A DNA stretch of 38,835 nucleotides from Anaerolineae bacterium (GCA_016929795.1 JAFGIA010000249.1:1-38835); one strand, 5' to 3'; shown: positions 1 to 10,406, counted from the first letter of the stretch. A program made the numbers and translations. Notes: a model not told the origin generated them from the sequence alone.

Positions 1-15
1 CTGTGTTGATAGAGT

Positions 16-39
16 TGTGGTAGACCCTATCTTACCACA
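16..39. repeat. small inverted repeat at window start
   Basis: Arms TGTGGTA (16-22) and TACCACA (33-39) are perfect complements around a 10-nt loop. There is no T-tract. It may be the end of an upstream transcription unit or chance. The rest of 1-142 holds no gene I can support. Confidence 0.3.
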
Positions 40-142
40 GGATGGGCGTGTCAGCCTATCCCTCTTTCAAAAATGGCCAAAGTCCAGGAGTAGCAAGTGT
101 TGCCATCGCGATGACCGACCTTGCGAAAGAGGGAGTAGCGGA

Positions 143-538
143 ATGATTGGGATACAGCGCCGTGGATTAATCGAGCGCATCCAGCACGTCGCGAACGAGA
201 CGAACCGGGACGCAATCCAAGTAGTTGAGGAAGCCGTCGAGGCGTATCTCGACCATCTCCAGCAGGAGAAAATACACGAGGAGACAGAGGCGTTCTGGGC
301 AATGCATCTGGACTTGCTGTCCGAATATGCCGGTGAGTACGTCGCCATGCATCAAGGCCAGGTTGTCGACCACGACTTGGATATGGCTATTCCCCACCGG
401 CTCCCATCCGCCAGGTTGTGTTTGAATCGGCCCGCACAGGACAGTCGGTGGGACCCTTGGATGCGATCATGGATACAGGTGCTGATGGCACGCTGGTCCC
501 GCAGTATTATCTGGACGGGATTGGTGCGAGACCGGTGA
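143..538 (+). pseudogene. RHH-like/DUF5678-like protein, 3' end lost
   Basis: The ATG at 143 follows an AGGGAG ribosome site. Residues 1-40 are helical and resemble a ribbon-helix-helix or antitoxin-like segment. Residues 40-80 contain a stretch typical of DUF5678-like proteins: an E/Y-rich helix, then GEYVAMHQGQVVDHD. In the family this is followed by 20-30 more residues (a helix plus a PVLI-like strand). Here the frame runs instead into sequence that, one frame over, encodes the N-terminus of the next gene, and it stops at 538 after a meaningless tail. DUF5678-like genes commonly sit directly upstream of aspartic protease genes in Chloroflexota, so I infer a deletion or frameshift at about 375-390 that fused the two. 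The exact function of the family is not known to me. Confidence 0.55.
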
Positions 539-747
539 TGGAGACTGGCTTGTGTAGCCAGTGGGGTGAGCGCAGGGTTGTGTACCTTTACCTGGTGTCC
601 GTTCGCATCGGCGACATCGAGCTGCCCGGCACCTACGTGGTGGGGGATGAACAATCAGACGAAATCGTAATCGGACGCAATGTGCTCAACGAGCTCAAGA
701 TTTGGCTGGATGGGCCACAAGCTGTCTCGCGCATATCTGAGGAGTAG
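418..747 (+). CDS. clan AA (retropepsin-like) aspartic protease, 5' truncated
   Basis: The active-site motif DTGADGT lies near residue 20 of the frame opened by the GTG at 418. It is followed by a hydrophobic strand pattern and a second glycine-containing motif (VIGRNVLNEL) typical of retropepsin-like single-domain proteases. Homologous sequence continues upstream of the GTG in the same frame (about 379-417, YGYSPPAPIRQVV), but there is no ATG, GTG or TTG start for it. The original start was therefore probably lost in the junction with the upstream gene. The product from GTG 418 (109 residues) lacks about 12 N-terminal residues, including the first strand. It could be inactive or weakly expressed. 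These proteases act as dimers, and their substrates in bacteria are unknown. Confidence 0.6.
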   Translation: MFESARTGQSVGPLDAIMDTGADGTLVPQYYLDGIGARPVMETGLCSQWGERRVVYLYLVSVRIGDIELPGTYVVGDEQSDEIVIGRNVLNELKIWLDGPQAVSRISEE

Positions 748-771
748 GTGGACCCGAGATAGGAGGACAAG

Positions 772-1257
772 GTGATCACGACGACAGATCTCATCGGCGG
801 ACTGGAGCGCAATCTGGGCATCATCAAAGCCCAAACAAAAGGCCTGAGCCACGCGGACACCCTGCTGCAGCTTCCGTTTCGCGGCAACTGCCTGAATTGG
901 GTGCTGGGCCACATGGTCGCCAACCGCAACACCATGCTGCGCTTTCTGGGAGAGGAAGCCATCCTCAGCGAGGCTCACGCCACGCGGTATGGGTACAACT
1001 CGGAGCCGGTGTGCGGAGACGGAGACGACATCCTCACACTGGAGCAACTGCTCATGGCGCTGGAGCAGAGCCAGAGTGCATTGACGGCCAGGCTGCAGAC
1101 GATCACGGCGGAAGATCTGGCGCGCGAGGAGCAGAGCTTTCTGGGGACGACCACGCTTGGCCAGCTCATCTTCTTTCTATACTGGCACGAGAGCTACCAC
1201 GCCGGTCAGCCCGAGTACCTGCGCCAACTGGCTGGCAAGGATGACAAGGTGATCTGA
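772..1257 (+). CDS. DinB-like four-helix metal-binding protein
   Basis: A 161-residue protein of the DinB/YfiT-like superfamily. The GTG start is set by AGGAGG at 761-766. It shows the family's three putative metal-binding histidines: H47 in GHMVANR, and H139 and H143 in WHESYHAG. These are spread over helices of a four-helix bundle, and the length is normal for the family. Some DinB-fold proteins are thiol-dependent transferases, for example of bacillithiol or mycothiol. Nothing here identifies a substrate. It lies 24 bp after the aspartic protease gene on the same strand, which does not indicate a shared role. Confidence 0.75.
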   Translation: MITTTDLIGGLERNLGIIKAQTKGLSHADTLLQLPFRGNCLNWVLGHMVANRNTMLRFLGEEAILSEAHATRYGYNSEPVCGDGDDILTLEQLLMALEQSQSALTARLQTITAEDLAREEQSFLGTTTLGQLIFFLYWHESYHAGQPEYLRQLAGKDDKVI

Positions 1258-1329
1258 GACAAGGACATCATCGACACGGCCACAAGTCGAGAAAGGTCGA
1301 GAGGAGAACACTTTGCTGGTACAGGGGTG

Positions 1330-1590
1330 ATGAGACTTGGCCAGCTTCTGGCGCAGATCGGCGCGCAGGGGATAGAGATCCCCGGCCGCCTCCAGGTCCA
1401 ATATCTCGATCTCTTTGGCCGGCAGCCGCACGTTGACCCGATGGGCCAGCGTCTCCAGTACCAGGGCATGGATGTGGGTCCGCACCAGGCGGCTTGGCCA
1501 CCTGGTGGGCTTTATCCACGATGGCCACGTCCCACCGCTGCTCCAGGATCTGGTTCTTGATGTCCGGCTGCTTGATCCGCGCTATTTGAG
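1330..1590 (-). pseudogene. remnant of a DEAD/SNF2-type helicase
   Basis: Reading the minus strand from just after the DUF4139 stop codon, one frame gives IKNQILEQRWDVAIVDKAHQ. This resembles helicase motif II (Walker B) with the normal DEAH glutamate replaced by lysine. About 20 codons later the recognisable protein sequence moves to another frame (THIHALVLETLAHRVN and beyond, about 1335-1485) and then fades out. No start codon or ribosome site precedes it. I read it as a decayed fragment with at least one frameshift. The second segment is not assigned with certainty to the same original gene. Confidence 0.4.
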
Positions 1591-3543
1591 CTTGGCCTGC
1601 ACCTCCGCCTTCAGCCGCTCGATCTCTTGTTTGATGCTCGCCTCTTCCTCTGCAATCGCCTTCAGCCGGTTCTGCGACGCTTCCAGCTCTTCCACGTAGC
1701 GCGCCCGCAGTGCCCCTTCCTTGCCCGCCGTCCCCAGCGCGCCCATGTTGCCCTGGATCTGCTGCTGCGCCTGGTACACCTTCTGCCGCTCCTGCTCGAC
1801 CTGCTGCACGCGTCGCTCCGCGTCGGCGATCTGCTCCCACAGCCGCAGCAGCTCCGCCGCCTTCTCGTAGGCACCGCGGTTCATCAGCCCTTTGCTCAGG
1901 TAGTTGCGCAGCGCGTCGTACGACTGTCTCTGGATCTCTTCGCGGCGCCACATCAGCTTGCGTGCCTGCACTTTCAGCGTGGCCTTGTCGCGCGCCGGCA
2001 CCTTCACCTGGAAGCGATGGTCGGCCCCGGCCGTCTCGGCGGGCTGGGGCGTGTCGAACAGGTCGTAACCGGCAGGCAGAGGGTACTCGACCAGCACCGT
2101 CTCGGCCCCTTCGGTCTTGTTGCGCAACTGGTAGGTGCGCGACACTATGTGCCATTCCTCGAACTGCAGGTAGGCGCCCTTTAGCTCCACGCCGCGGATC
2201 TCGCGCAGGCTGCCGTCCGTCTCTGTGACCTCTACCCCCAGCTCCACCGCGTACGGCACATTGATCTCGCCGCCGGCCGGCGTGAACGCCACCAGCGCCT
2301 CGCCCACATACTCGCCATCTTCCACCACGGTCACCGGACCCCGCTCGAGCGTGATGCCCGTCTCATTCTTCAGCCGTAGCGTCGCCACCGGGTGGGCGCG
2401 CATCTTGGCCCCATTGTAGAGTAGATCCTTGCGGTAGCCAAGGCGCGACGACACGATGGGCACCATGGCCGAGTGGCCGCGCTCCACCGTCACCGGGGTG
2501 CCGATCTTGTATTGGAACAGCTCGCCCATGGCCTGGCCTTTGGCGGTCACCTGGACGGCCGACTGCATGGCGTCCATGCTCATCTTGGCCATGGCAGGGG
2601 CGGGGGCGGGCATGACGGCCATGGTGTCGCGCATGGCCGCCCCGGCCATCATGGCGCCCATGCCCATGCCTGCACCCAGAGCGGGCGGCGCCTCGGCCTC
2701 TGCGAACTCGACCGGCGCTGCCGCCACGCGCGCCTCTTCTTCCACGACGGGGCGGCTAGGGGTGAAGGGCGTGTAGAGATCGTACACGAACGAGATCGGC
2801 ATGCCCGCCACCAGCGCCAGCGAGATCCCTTCCAGGTCCTCTTCCAGGCGGTTGTCAAAGATGCCCCAGCCAAGAAGGTAGGCGCGCCCCCCCTCGCCGG
2901 CCGTGCCCCTGGGGCGGGTCTCCGCTTCGGCCACCAGCCGGTAGCTCACCCGCCACGTTGGGGCCGGCGCCACATAGCTCACCGCCAGGTTGTGCTCGCC
3001 CGGCGTGAGGTGCACCACCACCCGCCGGTAATCCTCCTGCGTCAGCGCCGTGTCGAGAAAGAAGCGCAGGTCCCCCGCGGCACGATCGTCCAGGATCTCG
3101 ACGCCGTGTACCCGGCTCAGCGCCACCGTCTCCACGCGGGCTGTGTCCTTGACCAGGATCGACACGGGCGACGTGCTCACCGGCTGCCGCTCCGGTACCT
3201 CGTCGAGGCCCACCAGCCGGCCGGTGATCGTCTCTGCCTGGTCGAGCAGCAGGCGCACCTCGCGCCCGCGCAGGCTGACCAGCAGGTCGCGCAGGCTGCG
3301 GTCGTCGGCGAGGTGCACCGACGACCCCGCCAGCCGCTCTTCGCGGCTCTGCGGCGTGGCATAGTTGATGCTCAGCACCTGCCCGCCGCCCTGGTCGATC
3401 GCCGTCAGGCTCTTGAGCACGTCATTCATCTCTTCCACGCGGAAAGTCAACTCGACCTGCTCGCCACTTACCGCCGCCTGGCGCTGGAAAAAGCCCACGC
3501 CGTGCTTGTACAACGTCAAATGTGTGATCGGTATGTCCGTCAT
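1582..3543 (-). CDS. DUF4139 domain-containing protein
   Basis: A 653-residue protein with a well placed ATG and ribosome site (AGGAGGGG, 7 nt upstream). Residues 1-200 form the beta-rich N-terminal part. The C-terminal two thirds match the DUF4139 (mucoidy-inhibitor-A-like) pattern, with blocks such as WRVSYRL near residue 197 and AGYDLFDTPQPAE later. Residues 270-330 are a Met/Ala/Pro-rich low-complexity linker (for example GAGMGMGAMMAG). The last 90 residues are a charged coiled coil. There is no signal peptide or membrane segment. The biochemical role of the family is not established. It has its own promoter (3583-3611) and appears monocistronic, ending against the helicase remnant. Confidence 0.8.
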   Translation of the reverse strand: MTDIPITHLTLYKHGVGFFQRQAAVSGEQVELTFRVEEMNDVLKSLTAIDQGGGQVLSINYATPQSREERLAGSSVHLADDRSLRDLLVSLRGREVRLLLDQAETITGRLVGLDEVPERQPVSTSPVSILVKDTARVETVALSRVHGVEILDDRAAGDLRFFLDTALTQEDYRRVVVHLTPGEHNLAVSYVAPAPTWRVSYRLVAEAETRPRGTAGEGGRAYLLGWGIFDNRLEEDLEGISLALVAGMPISFVYDLYTPFTPSRPVVEEEARVAAAPVEFAEAEAPPALGAGMGMGAMMAGAAMRDTMAVMPAPAPAMAKMSMDAMQSAVQVTAKGQAMGELFQYKIGTPVTVERGHSAMVPIVSSRLGYRKDLLYNGAKMRAHPVATLRLKNETGITLERGPVTVVEDGEYVGEALVAFTPAGGEINVPYAVELGVEVTETDGSLREIRGVELKGAYLQFEEWHIVSRTYQLRNKTEGAETVLVEYPLPAGYDLFDTPQPAETAGADHRFQVKVPARDKATLKVQARKLMWRREEIQRQSYDALRNYLSKGLMNRGAYEKAAELLRLWEQIADAERRVQQVEQERQKVYQAQQQIQGNMGALGTAGKEGALRARYVEELEASQNRLKAIAEEEASIKQEIERLKAEVQAKLK

Positions 3544-3582
3544 GTCTGCCCCTCCTGGTCTTCTCTACTCGTGCCGCTGTCT

Positions 3583-3611
3583 ATTGTATCATGTCCACGC
3601 GCAATGCACAA
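3583..3611 (-). promoter_or_regulatory. sigma-A type promoter for the DUF4139 gene
   Basis: On the minus strand there is a -35 TTGTGC (3606-3611), a 17-bp spacer, and a -10 TACAAT (3583-3588), about 40 bp before the start codon. The -10 is near consensus and the -35 only half. Confidence 0.5.
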
Positions 3612-3706
3612 TGTGCCATGCACCGCGATGGGTATAGTGTGTCGCGGATAGGCTTCATATCCTTGTGCCGGGCCGGTGAAGGACGCGGTTGGAGTTTCAA
3701 GACCGG

Positions 3707-4660
3707 TCATATTCCCAGCTCAGACACGAGGTATTCGCGGAAACGTTTATGCTCAGCACTCTCGGAATCGGCAATCTGTTCCAGGTAAAAAAGCTCGTTC
3801 GTCGTAGGAGTCTCTTGTTTCCACACGGTGGTGCCAAGGGCTGAGACGTTGACGATTGTCCAAAACTGGGTAAAGCCTTCCGCCCTGGCTTTTTGGTGGC
3901 TCTTCTCCGCCTCGCCCAACCGGTTGTGGATATTCGAATAGTCGGTCCCTCCCTTGATCTCGACGGCGATTCGATTCCGAACCGAGCCTCCTTCCATCAC
4001 CTGTCGAATGGCAATGTCGGGGTCAGGCGCAAACTCGATGCGATAGACCCGGCCGGCTGCGCTTCTCACTTCCAGGCACGTCGGTTCTTCTTGCACAACA
4101 TTCTCCGACACGAGGGATTTGATGAGCGCGAAGACAGTCTGGATCGCTTCGGTACCGAGAGTCACGTTTCTAGATCCACGGAACTGCGGCCCCAGCGTTA
4201 GCAACGTGAGCGACTGAAGTATTTCCTGCGAGATCTCGGGAAGTCCGTTCACGAGAAGCCAGGCGCTTTTAATGAGACTCTCACACAGTGGCGGCAGCAG
4301 AGACTCAGTTACAGGCGTGAGAACGCCATTCTTTTCCATGTGCTGGAATCGTGAAAACGGGCTGCGATAGAACTCTTTTTGCGAGAAGCCAAGGAGCAAG
4401 CGATAGTAGCCCATCAGGGTTGGTTTTGCAGATAGCAGGCACGGAACTGGAAAAACAAGCTCGCCTCTCATTCCTCTGCGCGCTATGAACGATAGTTTTT
4501 CACGTCCGGCATATGCCAGAAGCTCCTGATCGACGAGTGCAATATCAAGCTCGCCAGCCGTTTTTAACAATGCCGGTAGCAGGTGCGTCTCTTCAGCTTC
4601 TTTCAGACGCTGAAAGAACCCGAGCTGCAGGGTCGGCGGCAATACAGGCAACGTTGCCAT
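3707..4660 (-). CDS. XcyI family type II restriction endonuclease
   Basis: A 317-residue protein recognisable as an R.XcyI/R.Cfr9I-type enzyme, a family that cleaves CCCGGG. The N-terminal block (LPVLPPTLQLGFFQRLKEAE) and the central block from residue 59 (IARRGMRGELVFPVPCLL) are diagnostic. A PD-(D/E)XK-like nuclease core is visible: PDPD at 212-215 and E234-I-K236, followed by a Gly-rich turn. The start ATG directly follows the methyltransferase stop (TAGATG), and GGAG in the end of that gene serves as ribosome site. Translation is therefore likely coupled, with the protective methylase made first. The gene is AT-richer than the flanking kinase and MEMO genes, which suggests horizontal acquisition. 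The specificity is inferred from the family. Confidence 0.88.
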   Translation of the reverse strand: MATLPVLPPTLQLGFFQRLKEAEETHLLPALLKTAGELDIALVDQELLAYAGREKLSFIARRGMRGELVFPVPCLLSAKPTLMGYYRLLLGFSQKEFYRSPFSRFQHMEKNGVLTPVTESLLPPLCESLIKSAWLLVNGLPEISQEILQSLTLLTLGPQFRGSRNVTLGTEAIQTVFALIKSLVSENVVQEEPTCLEVRSAAGRVYRIEFAPDPDIAIRQVMEGGSVRNRIAVEIKGGTDYSNIHNRLGEAEKSHQKARAEGFTQFWTIVNVSALGTTVWKQETPTTNELFYLEQIADSESAEHKRFREYLVSELGI

Positions 4661-5551
4661 CTATTTCTCCTCTGACCAGGTCACAATTTGAAAGGTAAAA
4701 CCATCCTTCGCCAGTCGCCGCCACGCAATGTCGATATACTCTTTCTTGAGTTCGATGCCAAGGAAGGAGCGACCGTGCCGGGCAGCCACCAGCCCTGTTG
4801 TGCCAGAACCAAAGAATGGATCGAGCACAATGTCGCCGGTTCGGCTTCCGGCCAGTATGCACGGCTCGATCAGGCGCGGCGGAAAGGTCGCAAAGTGGGC
4901 TTCTTTGAAGGGCTCTGTTTTCACAGACCACACACTTCGAAGGTTTCTCAGTCTGCCGCTGTTGCCCCGTGTCCTGACTGCCTTATAGTCGTAGAAGTAT
5001 TGCTCGTTCTTGGTCAACAAAAAGATCTTTTCATGCGCACGCGTCGGCCTGTCTTTGACGCTTTCCGGATGCGCATTCGGTTTGTGCCAGATAATCTCGC
5101 TGCGCACATACCAGTTATCGGCTTGCAGCGCCATCGCAACCCGCCACGGAACTCCTACGAGATCCTTTGGTTTCAGCCCTTCCGGCGTCGGCGCGCGGTA
5201 GGACATGGCGCGCCCGCGGTTCTTTTTGTCTGGTGCGCGCCATGTGCGGCCACCGCTCGTGTAGCTATCGCCAATATTGAGCCAGAACGTCCCATCTTCT
5301 TTCAGGACTCTTTTCAGTTCGTGAAATACACGTACCAGGTTCTCGACATAATCGTCGACGTTCTCTTCCGATCCGAGCTGCCCTGCGCAGTCATAGTCGC
5401 GCAGTCCCCAATACGGCGGTGAGGTGACGGCCATCTGGCATGTCTCGGATGGCAGCGACGCAAGGACCTGTAGCGCATCGCCATGGTACACTCGTGAGTT
5501 GGCGGACACGCTTGGCGAGAATAGCGCTAACTGGATGTTTGTGTCAGTCAC
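4661..5551 (-). CDS. N4-cytosine DNA methyltransferase, XcyI/Cfr9I type
   Basis: A 296-residue beta-class amino-methyltransferase. The catalytic motif TSPPYW (residues 43-48) is typical of N4-cytosine enzymes and precedes the S-adenosylmethionine-binding motif DPFFGSGTTG (about 244-253), the order that defines the beta class. The region between holds the target-recognition segment. The GTG start at 5551 is chosen because GGGAGA lies 6 nt upstream and the product begins just before the first conserved block; an in-frame extension upstream runs antisense-like through the MEMO gene. It is predicted to methylate CCCGGG and protect against the adjacent endonuclease. It starts 11 nt after the MEMO stop, so it is probably transcribed with that unit. 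Confidence 0.9.
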   Translation of the reverse strand: MTDTNIQLALFSPSVSANSRVYHGDALQVLASLPSETCQMAVTSPPYWGLRDYDCAGQLGSEENVDDYVENLVRVFHELKRVLKEDGTFWLNIGDSYTSGGRTWRAPDKKNRGRAMSYRAPTPEGLKPKDLVGVPWRVAMALQADNWYVRSEIIWHKPNAHPESVKDRPTRAHEKIFLLTKNEQYFYDYKAVRTRGNSGRLRNLRSVWSVKTEPFKEAHFATFPPRLIEPCILAGSRTGDIVLDPFFGSGTTGLVAARHGRSFLGIELKKEYIDIAWRRLAKDGFTFQIVTWSEEK

Positions 5552-5562
5552 TGTCGATCTCC

Positions 5563-6777
<1,215 letters not shown>

Positions 6778-6784
6778 CGACATG

Positions 6785-6789
6785 CTCCC
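6785..6789 (-). promoter_or_regulatory. ribosome site deciding the MEMO start
   Basis: GGGAG on the minus strand. Its 7-nt spacing favours ATG 6777 over ATG 6783. Confidence 0.55.
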
Positions 6790-6793
6790 TTTT

Positions 6794-7639
6794 TTAGCCT
6801 TCCCAGCGCGCAGCCCCGATGCGCACGCTCGCGACTGCTTCCAGGCTGGCCAACGGTGTCCTGACGGTGGCCATGCCGCCTGCCCGATCCGCCGCCTCCA
6901 CCAGGCCCAACGCCAGCGTGAGGCCCGCCCCGTCCTGGAAGGCCAGCAGCGCCCGGGGCGCCAGCAGGCCCAGGTCATACACGGCGGTGCGCCGCAGGTT
7001 GACCACCTGGGTGCGGGCGCCGGCAAAGTAGCCGGCCAGCCGCCCTGCTCGGTGTGCGACGCGTGCCTCTCGCGGCCTGTACGTGACCTGTGGCATCACG
7101 GCCAGCTCGGCCACGCGCACCCTGCCATCGCGGCGCAGCGGCCACAGGATCGGCTCCAGCTCGCGCTCGCGCTGCAGGCCGATCACCAGCTCTGGCGCCA
7201 GCAGCTCGATCTTCCACTGTTTGAGCGCTTTGCCACCCTGCGCCGCATCCACCAGGCCCGTTGTGTCGACCACCGTCACGCCGGCACCCCATGCGCGCGC
7301 CTGGTCGGCCAGGCGCCTGACGCCCACTACAGCGGGGAGCAAGTGGCCGCGCGGCGTGATGTCGCCCAGGAAAAAGCTGGCGCGTGGTCCGCGTGGCGGA
7401 AAGGTATCCTCGCCTGCCCGGCTTGCCAGGGCCACCGTCTGGGTGGTCGGCACCCCCAACGTGCTCTGCCCCACGTCCGCGTCGAGATAGGCCGCGCGCA
7501 CCCCCACCCGGCACAGGCGCATGAAGAGGTAGCGGGCCAGGGTTGACTTGCCCGTGTCCGAAGCGCCGACCACCACGATCGTATGCACGCTGTCGTCGAC
7601 GACCAACTGTTCCCAGGCGGGTGAGACGATGGTTTCCAC
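6794..7639 (-). CDS. Clp1/Grc3-type polynucleotide 5'-kinase
   Basis: A P-loop kinase of about 281 residues in the Clp1_P family. The Walker A is GASDTGKST near residue 25. DADVGQSTLG follows, the family's Walker B-like segment in which a DxDxGQ motif is diagnostic, and then VVDTTGLV. Homologues phosphorylate RNA or DNA 5'-OH ends with ATP. The bacterial role is unknown, but RNA repair or processing is plausible. A TTG at 7675 would add 12 residues, but it sits inside the -35 box. I chose the GTG at 7639, which lies at the expected transcription start, so the mRNA may be leaderless. It is the first gene of a unit continuing into MEMO and the XcyI system. Confidence 0.78.
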   Translation of the reverse strand: METIVSPAWEQLVVDDSVHTIVVVGASDTGKSTLARYLFMRLCRVGVRAAYLDADVGQSTLGVPTTQTVALASRAGEDTFPPRGPRASFFLGDITPRGHLLPAVVGVRRLADQARAWGAGVTVVDTTGLVDAAQGGKALKQWKIELLAPELVIGLQRERELEPILWPLRRDGRVRVAELAVMPQVTYRPREARVAHRAGRLAGYFAGARTQVVNLRRTAVYDLGLLAPRALLAFQDGAGLTLALGLVEAADRAGGMATVRTPLASLEAVASVRIGAARWEG

Positions 7640-7646
7640 GGGGCGT

Positions 7647-7675
7647 AGTATAGCACAAGTGTGGGTGGTGGGCAA
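7647..7675 (-). promoter_or_regulatory. promoter of the kinase-MEMO-XcyI unit, leaderless type
   Basis: On the minus strand: -35 TTGCCC (7670-7675), a 17-bp spacer, and -10 TATACT (7647-7652). Only 7 nt separate the -10 from GTG 7639, so transcription should begin at or next to the start codon. Confidence 0.6.
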
Positions 7676-7738
7676 AGATCCGGAAGGGAAGGCTCAACCA
7701 ACCAACCGATCAATCTTTCATCCCGCGCGCGTGAGTGC

Positions 7739-7744
7739 TATAAT
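7739..7744 (+). promoter_or_regulatory. -10 box (TATAAT) upstream of the MFS gene
   Basis: Perfect TATAAT; only a weak -35 (CTTTCA-like) precedes it. The predicted start point coincides with the ATG at 7751 of a short leader ORF. It is divergent from the kinase promoter. Confidence 0.55.
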
Positions 7745-7750
7745 ACCTCC

Positions 7751-7840
7751 ATGACAACACGCCGTCCAACGACCCTGGCGAAGTGGGAAATGGGCGTGAT
7801 GGTTGTCGAGAGGTGTCATCGTGGAAACGTGGAAGCGTAA
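7751..7840 (+). CDS. possible 29-residue leader peptide before the MFS gene
   Basis: ATG lies exactly 6 nt after the TATAAT box, so a transcript could start on it without a leader. The 29-codon frame is basic and unlike known proteins, and it ends at TAA 7838-7840, inside the first codons of the MFS gene in another frame. This arrangement suits translational coupling or an attenuation-type leader for an exporter. It is equally compatible with chance, since no homology supports it. Confidence 0.35.
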   Translation: MTTRRPTTLAKWEMGVMVVERCHRGNVEA

Positions 7841-9029
7841 CCTGTACGTCATCTGGGCAGCCGAACTGGTCGCCATCGCCGGCTTTTCCGTCGTCATGCC
7901 CTTCCTCCCCTTCTACGTCCAGGAGCTGGGCATCACCGGCGAGGGCGAGGTTGAGCTCTGGTCAGGCATCCTCTTTGCCGTCCAGGCTGTCACCATGACC
8001 CTCGTCGCCCCCATCTGGGGCTCGCTCGCCGACCGCTACGGCCGCAAGCTCATGGTCCAGCGCGCCATGTTTGGCGGTGCCGTCGTGATCAGCCTCATGG
8101 GCTTTGCGCAGAATGTGTGGCAACTCGCCGCCCTGCGCGCCATCCAGGGCATGCTCACCGGCACCGTGCCCGCCGCCACCACTCTCGTGGCTGCGTCTGC
8201 GCCGCGCGACCGCGCCGGCTATGCCCTTGGCCTGCTCCAGACTGCCATCTGGGCCGGTGCGTCCATCGGCCCGCTCCTCGGTGGTCTCGTGGCCGACTCA
8301 TGGGGCTATCGCGCTGCCTTCTGGGTCACTGGTGTCTTTTTGTTTGTCTCTGGCCTCACGGTGTGGCGCTATGTCGAGGAGCGCTTTGAGCCTGTCCAGC
8401 GCGCCGAGGGCGAGGCCACCGAGGGTTTTTTACACGGCCTGCGCCTTGTCGTGCAGGACCGTGCCCTTGTCAGCCTCTTTTCCATCCGCGTCATCGGCCG
8501 CCTCGCCGCGCGTACCCTCAGCCCCATCCTGCCCCTCTTTGTCCAGAGCTTACTGCCTCCCACTGCCCGCATCGCGTCCATTACCGGCGCCATCAGCGGC
8601 GCCACCGCCGCCACCAGCGCCGTGGGCGCGCTGACCATCGGCCGGACCAGTGACAGGATCGGCTACCGCCGTGTGCTGCTCGTCTGCTCGGCCCTGGCTG
8701 GCCTCGTGTATGTGCCCCAGTTCTTTGTCCAGTCGCCGTGGAGCCTGCTCTTCTGGCAGGCGATACTCGGCCTGGTCATGAGCGGCATCCTTGCCTCCAT
8801 CAGTGCCCTCCTCGCCAACCTCGCCCCCGAAGGCCGCCAGGGCGCCGTCTATGGCGTCGACACCAGCGCCGTTTCTATCGCCAATGCCATCGGCCCCATG
8901 CTCGGCGCCACGATCGCCGTTGCTTTTGGCTTGCGCGTCCCCTTCCTCCTCGCTGCCGTCATCTTTGGCCTGTCCGCCGCCCTCACCTGGTTCCTCATCC
9001 CGGAAAAAGTAACAAGCAGCAACCCATAG
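7821..9029 (+). CDS. MFS transporter, drug:H+ antiporter-like
   Basis: An integral membrane protein of about 402 residues with 12 predicted membrane segments in two halves. The loop 2-3 signature of the major facilitator superfamily is clear (GSLADRYGRKLMV). A motif-C-like GASIGPLLGGLVADSWGYR in segment 5 suggests a drug:H+ antiporter of the DHA1/MdtG type. GTG 7821 is preferred over TTG 7803, because GAGAGG at 7808-7813 has a 7-nt spacing and the protein then begins with the usual short cytoplasmic tail. The substrate cannot be predicted. The stop codon overlaps a strong palindrome. Confidence 0.85.
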   Translation: METWKRNLYVIWAAELVAIAGFSVVMPFLPFYVQELGITGEGEVELWSGILFAVQAVTMTLVAPIWGSLADRYGRKLMVQRAMFGGAVVISLMGFAQNVWQLAALRAIQGMLTGTVPAATTLVAASAPRDRAGYALGLLQTAIWAGASIGPLLGGLVADSWGYRAAFWVTGVFLFVSGLTVWRYVEERFEPVQRAEGEATEGFLHGLRLVVQDRALVSLFSIRVIGRLAARTLSPILPLFVQSLLPPTARIASITGAISGATAATSAVGALTIGRTSDRIGYRRVLLVCSALAGLVYVPQFFVQSPWSLLFWQAILGLVMSGILASISALLANLAPEGRQGAVYGVDTSAVSIANAIGPMLGATIAVAFGLRVPFLLAAVIFGLSAALTWFLIPEKVTSSNP

Positions 9030-9051
9030 GGGCGCAGCAGTGCTGCGCCCC
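9029..9051. terminator. perfect GC palindrome at the MFS stop codon
   Basis: Arms of 11 nt (GGGGCGCAGCA and TGCTGCGCCCC) flank a single G and start on the last base of the stop codon. There is no T-tract on either strand. It lies between convergent genes (MFS and enolase), where a bidirectional transcript end is expected. Confidence 0.5.
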
Positions 9052-9090
9052 CCCAGGTTGCTGCCAAGCCGTGTCGCCTATGGTCCTGTG

Positions 9091-10389
<1,299 letters not shown>

Positions 10390-10406
10390 CTATATGTTGG
10401 TAGAGC

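Noticed and set aside
42..146. 34-codon frame ending in an ATGA overlap with the DUF5678-like gene
   Set aside because: No ribosome site, no recognisable similarity, and the frame is short enough to be chance.
1268..2155. Long minus-strand frame overlapping the end of the DUF4139 gene
   Set aside because: Within the DUF4139 region it is a GC-rich shadow with low-complexity Arg/Gly/Ala composition. Only its last part outside that gene shows a helicase-like relic.
2473..3651. 392-codon plus-strand frame antisense to the DUF4139 gene
   Set aside because: His/Arg-rich composition typical of antisense frames in GC-rich genes; no start signal or domain.
4688..5422. 244-codon plus-strand frame opposite the methyltransferase
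   Set aside because: The opposite strand encodes a full methyltransferase with catalytic motifs; this frame shows no domain.
7803..7820. TTG 7803 as start of the MFS transporter
   Set aside because: No ribosome site at a usable distance; GTG 7821 has GAGAGG 7 nt upstream and fits the family N-terminus.
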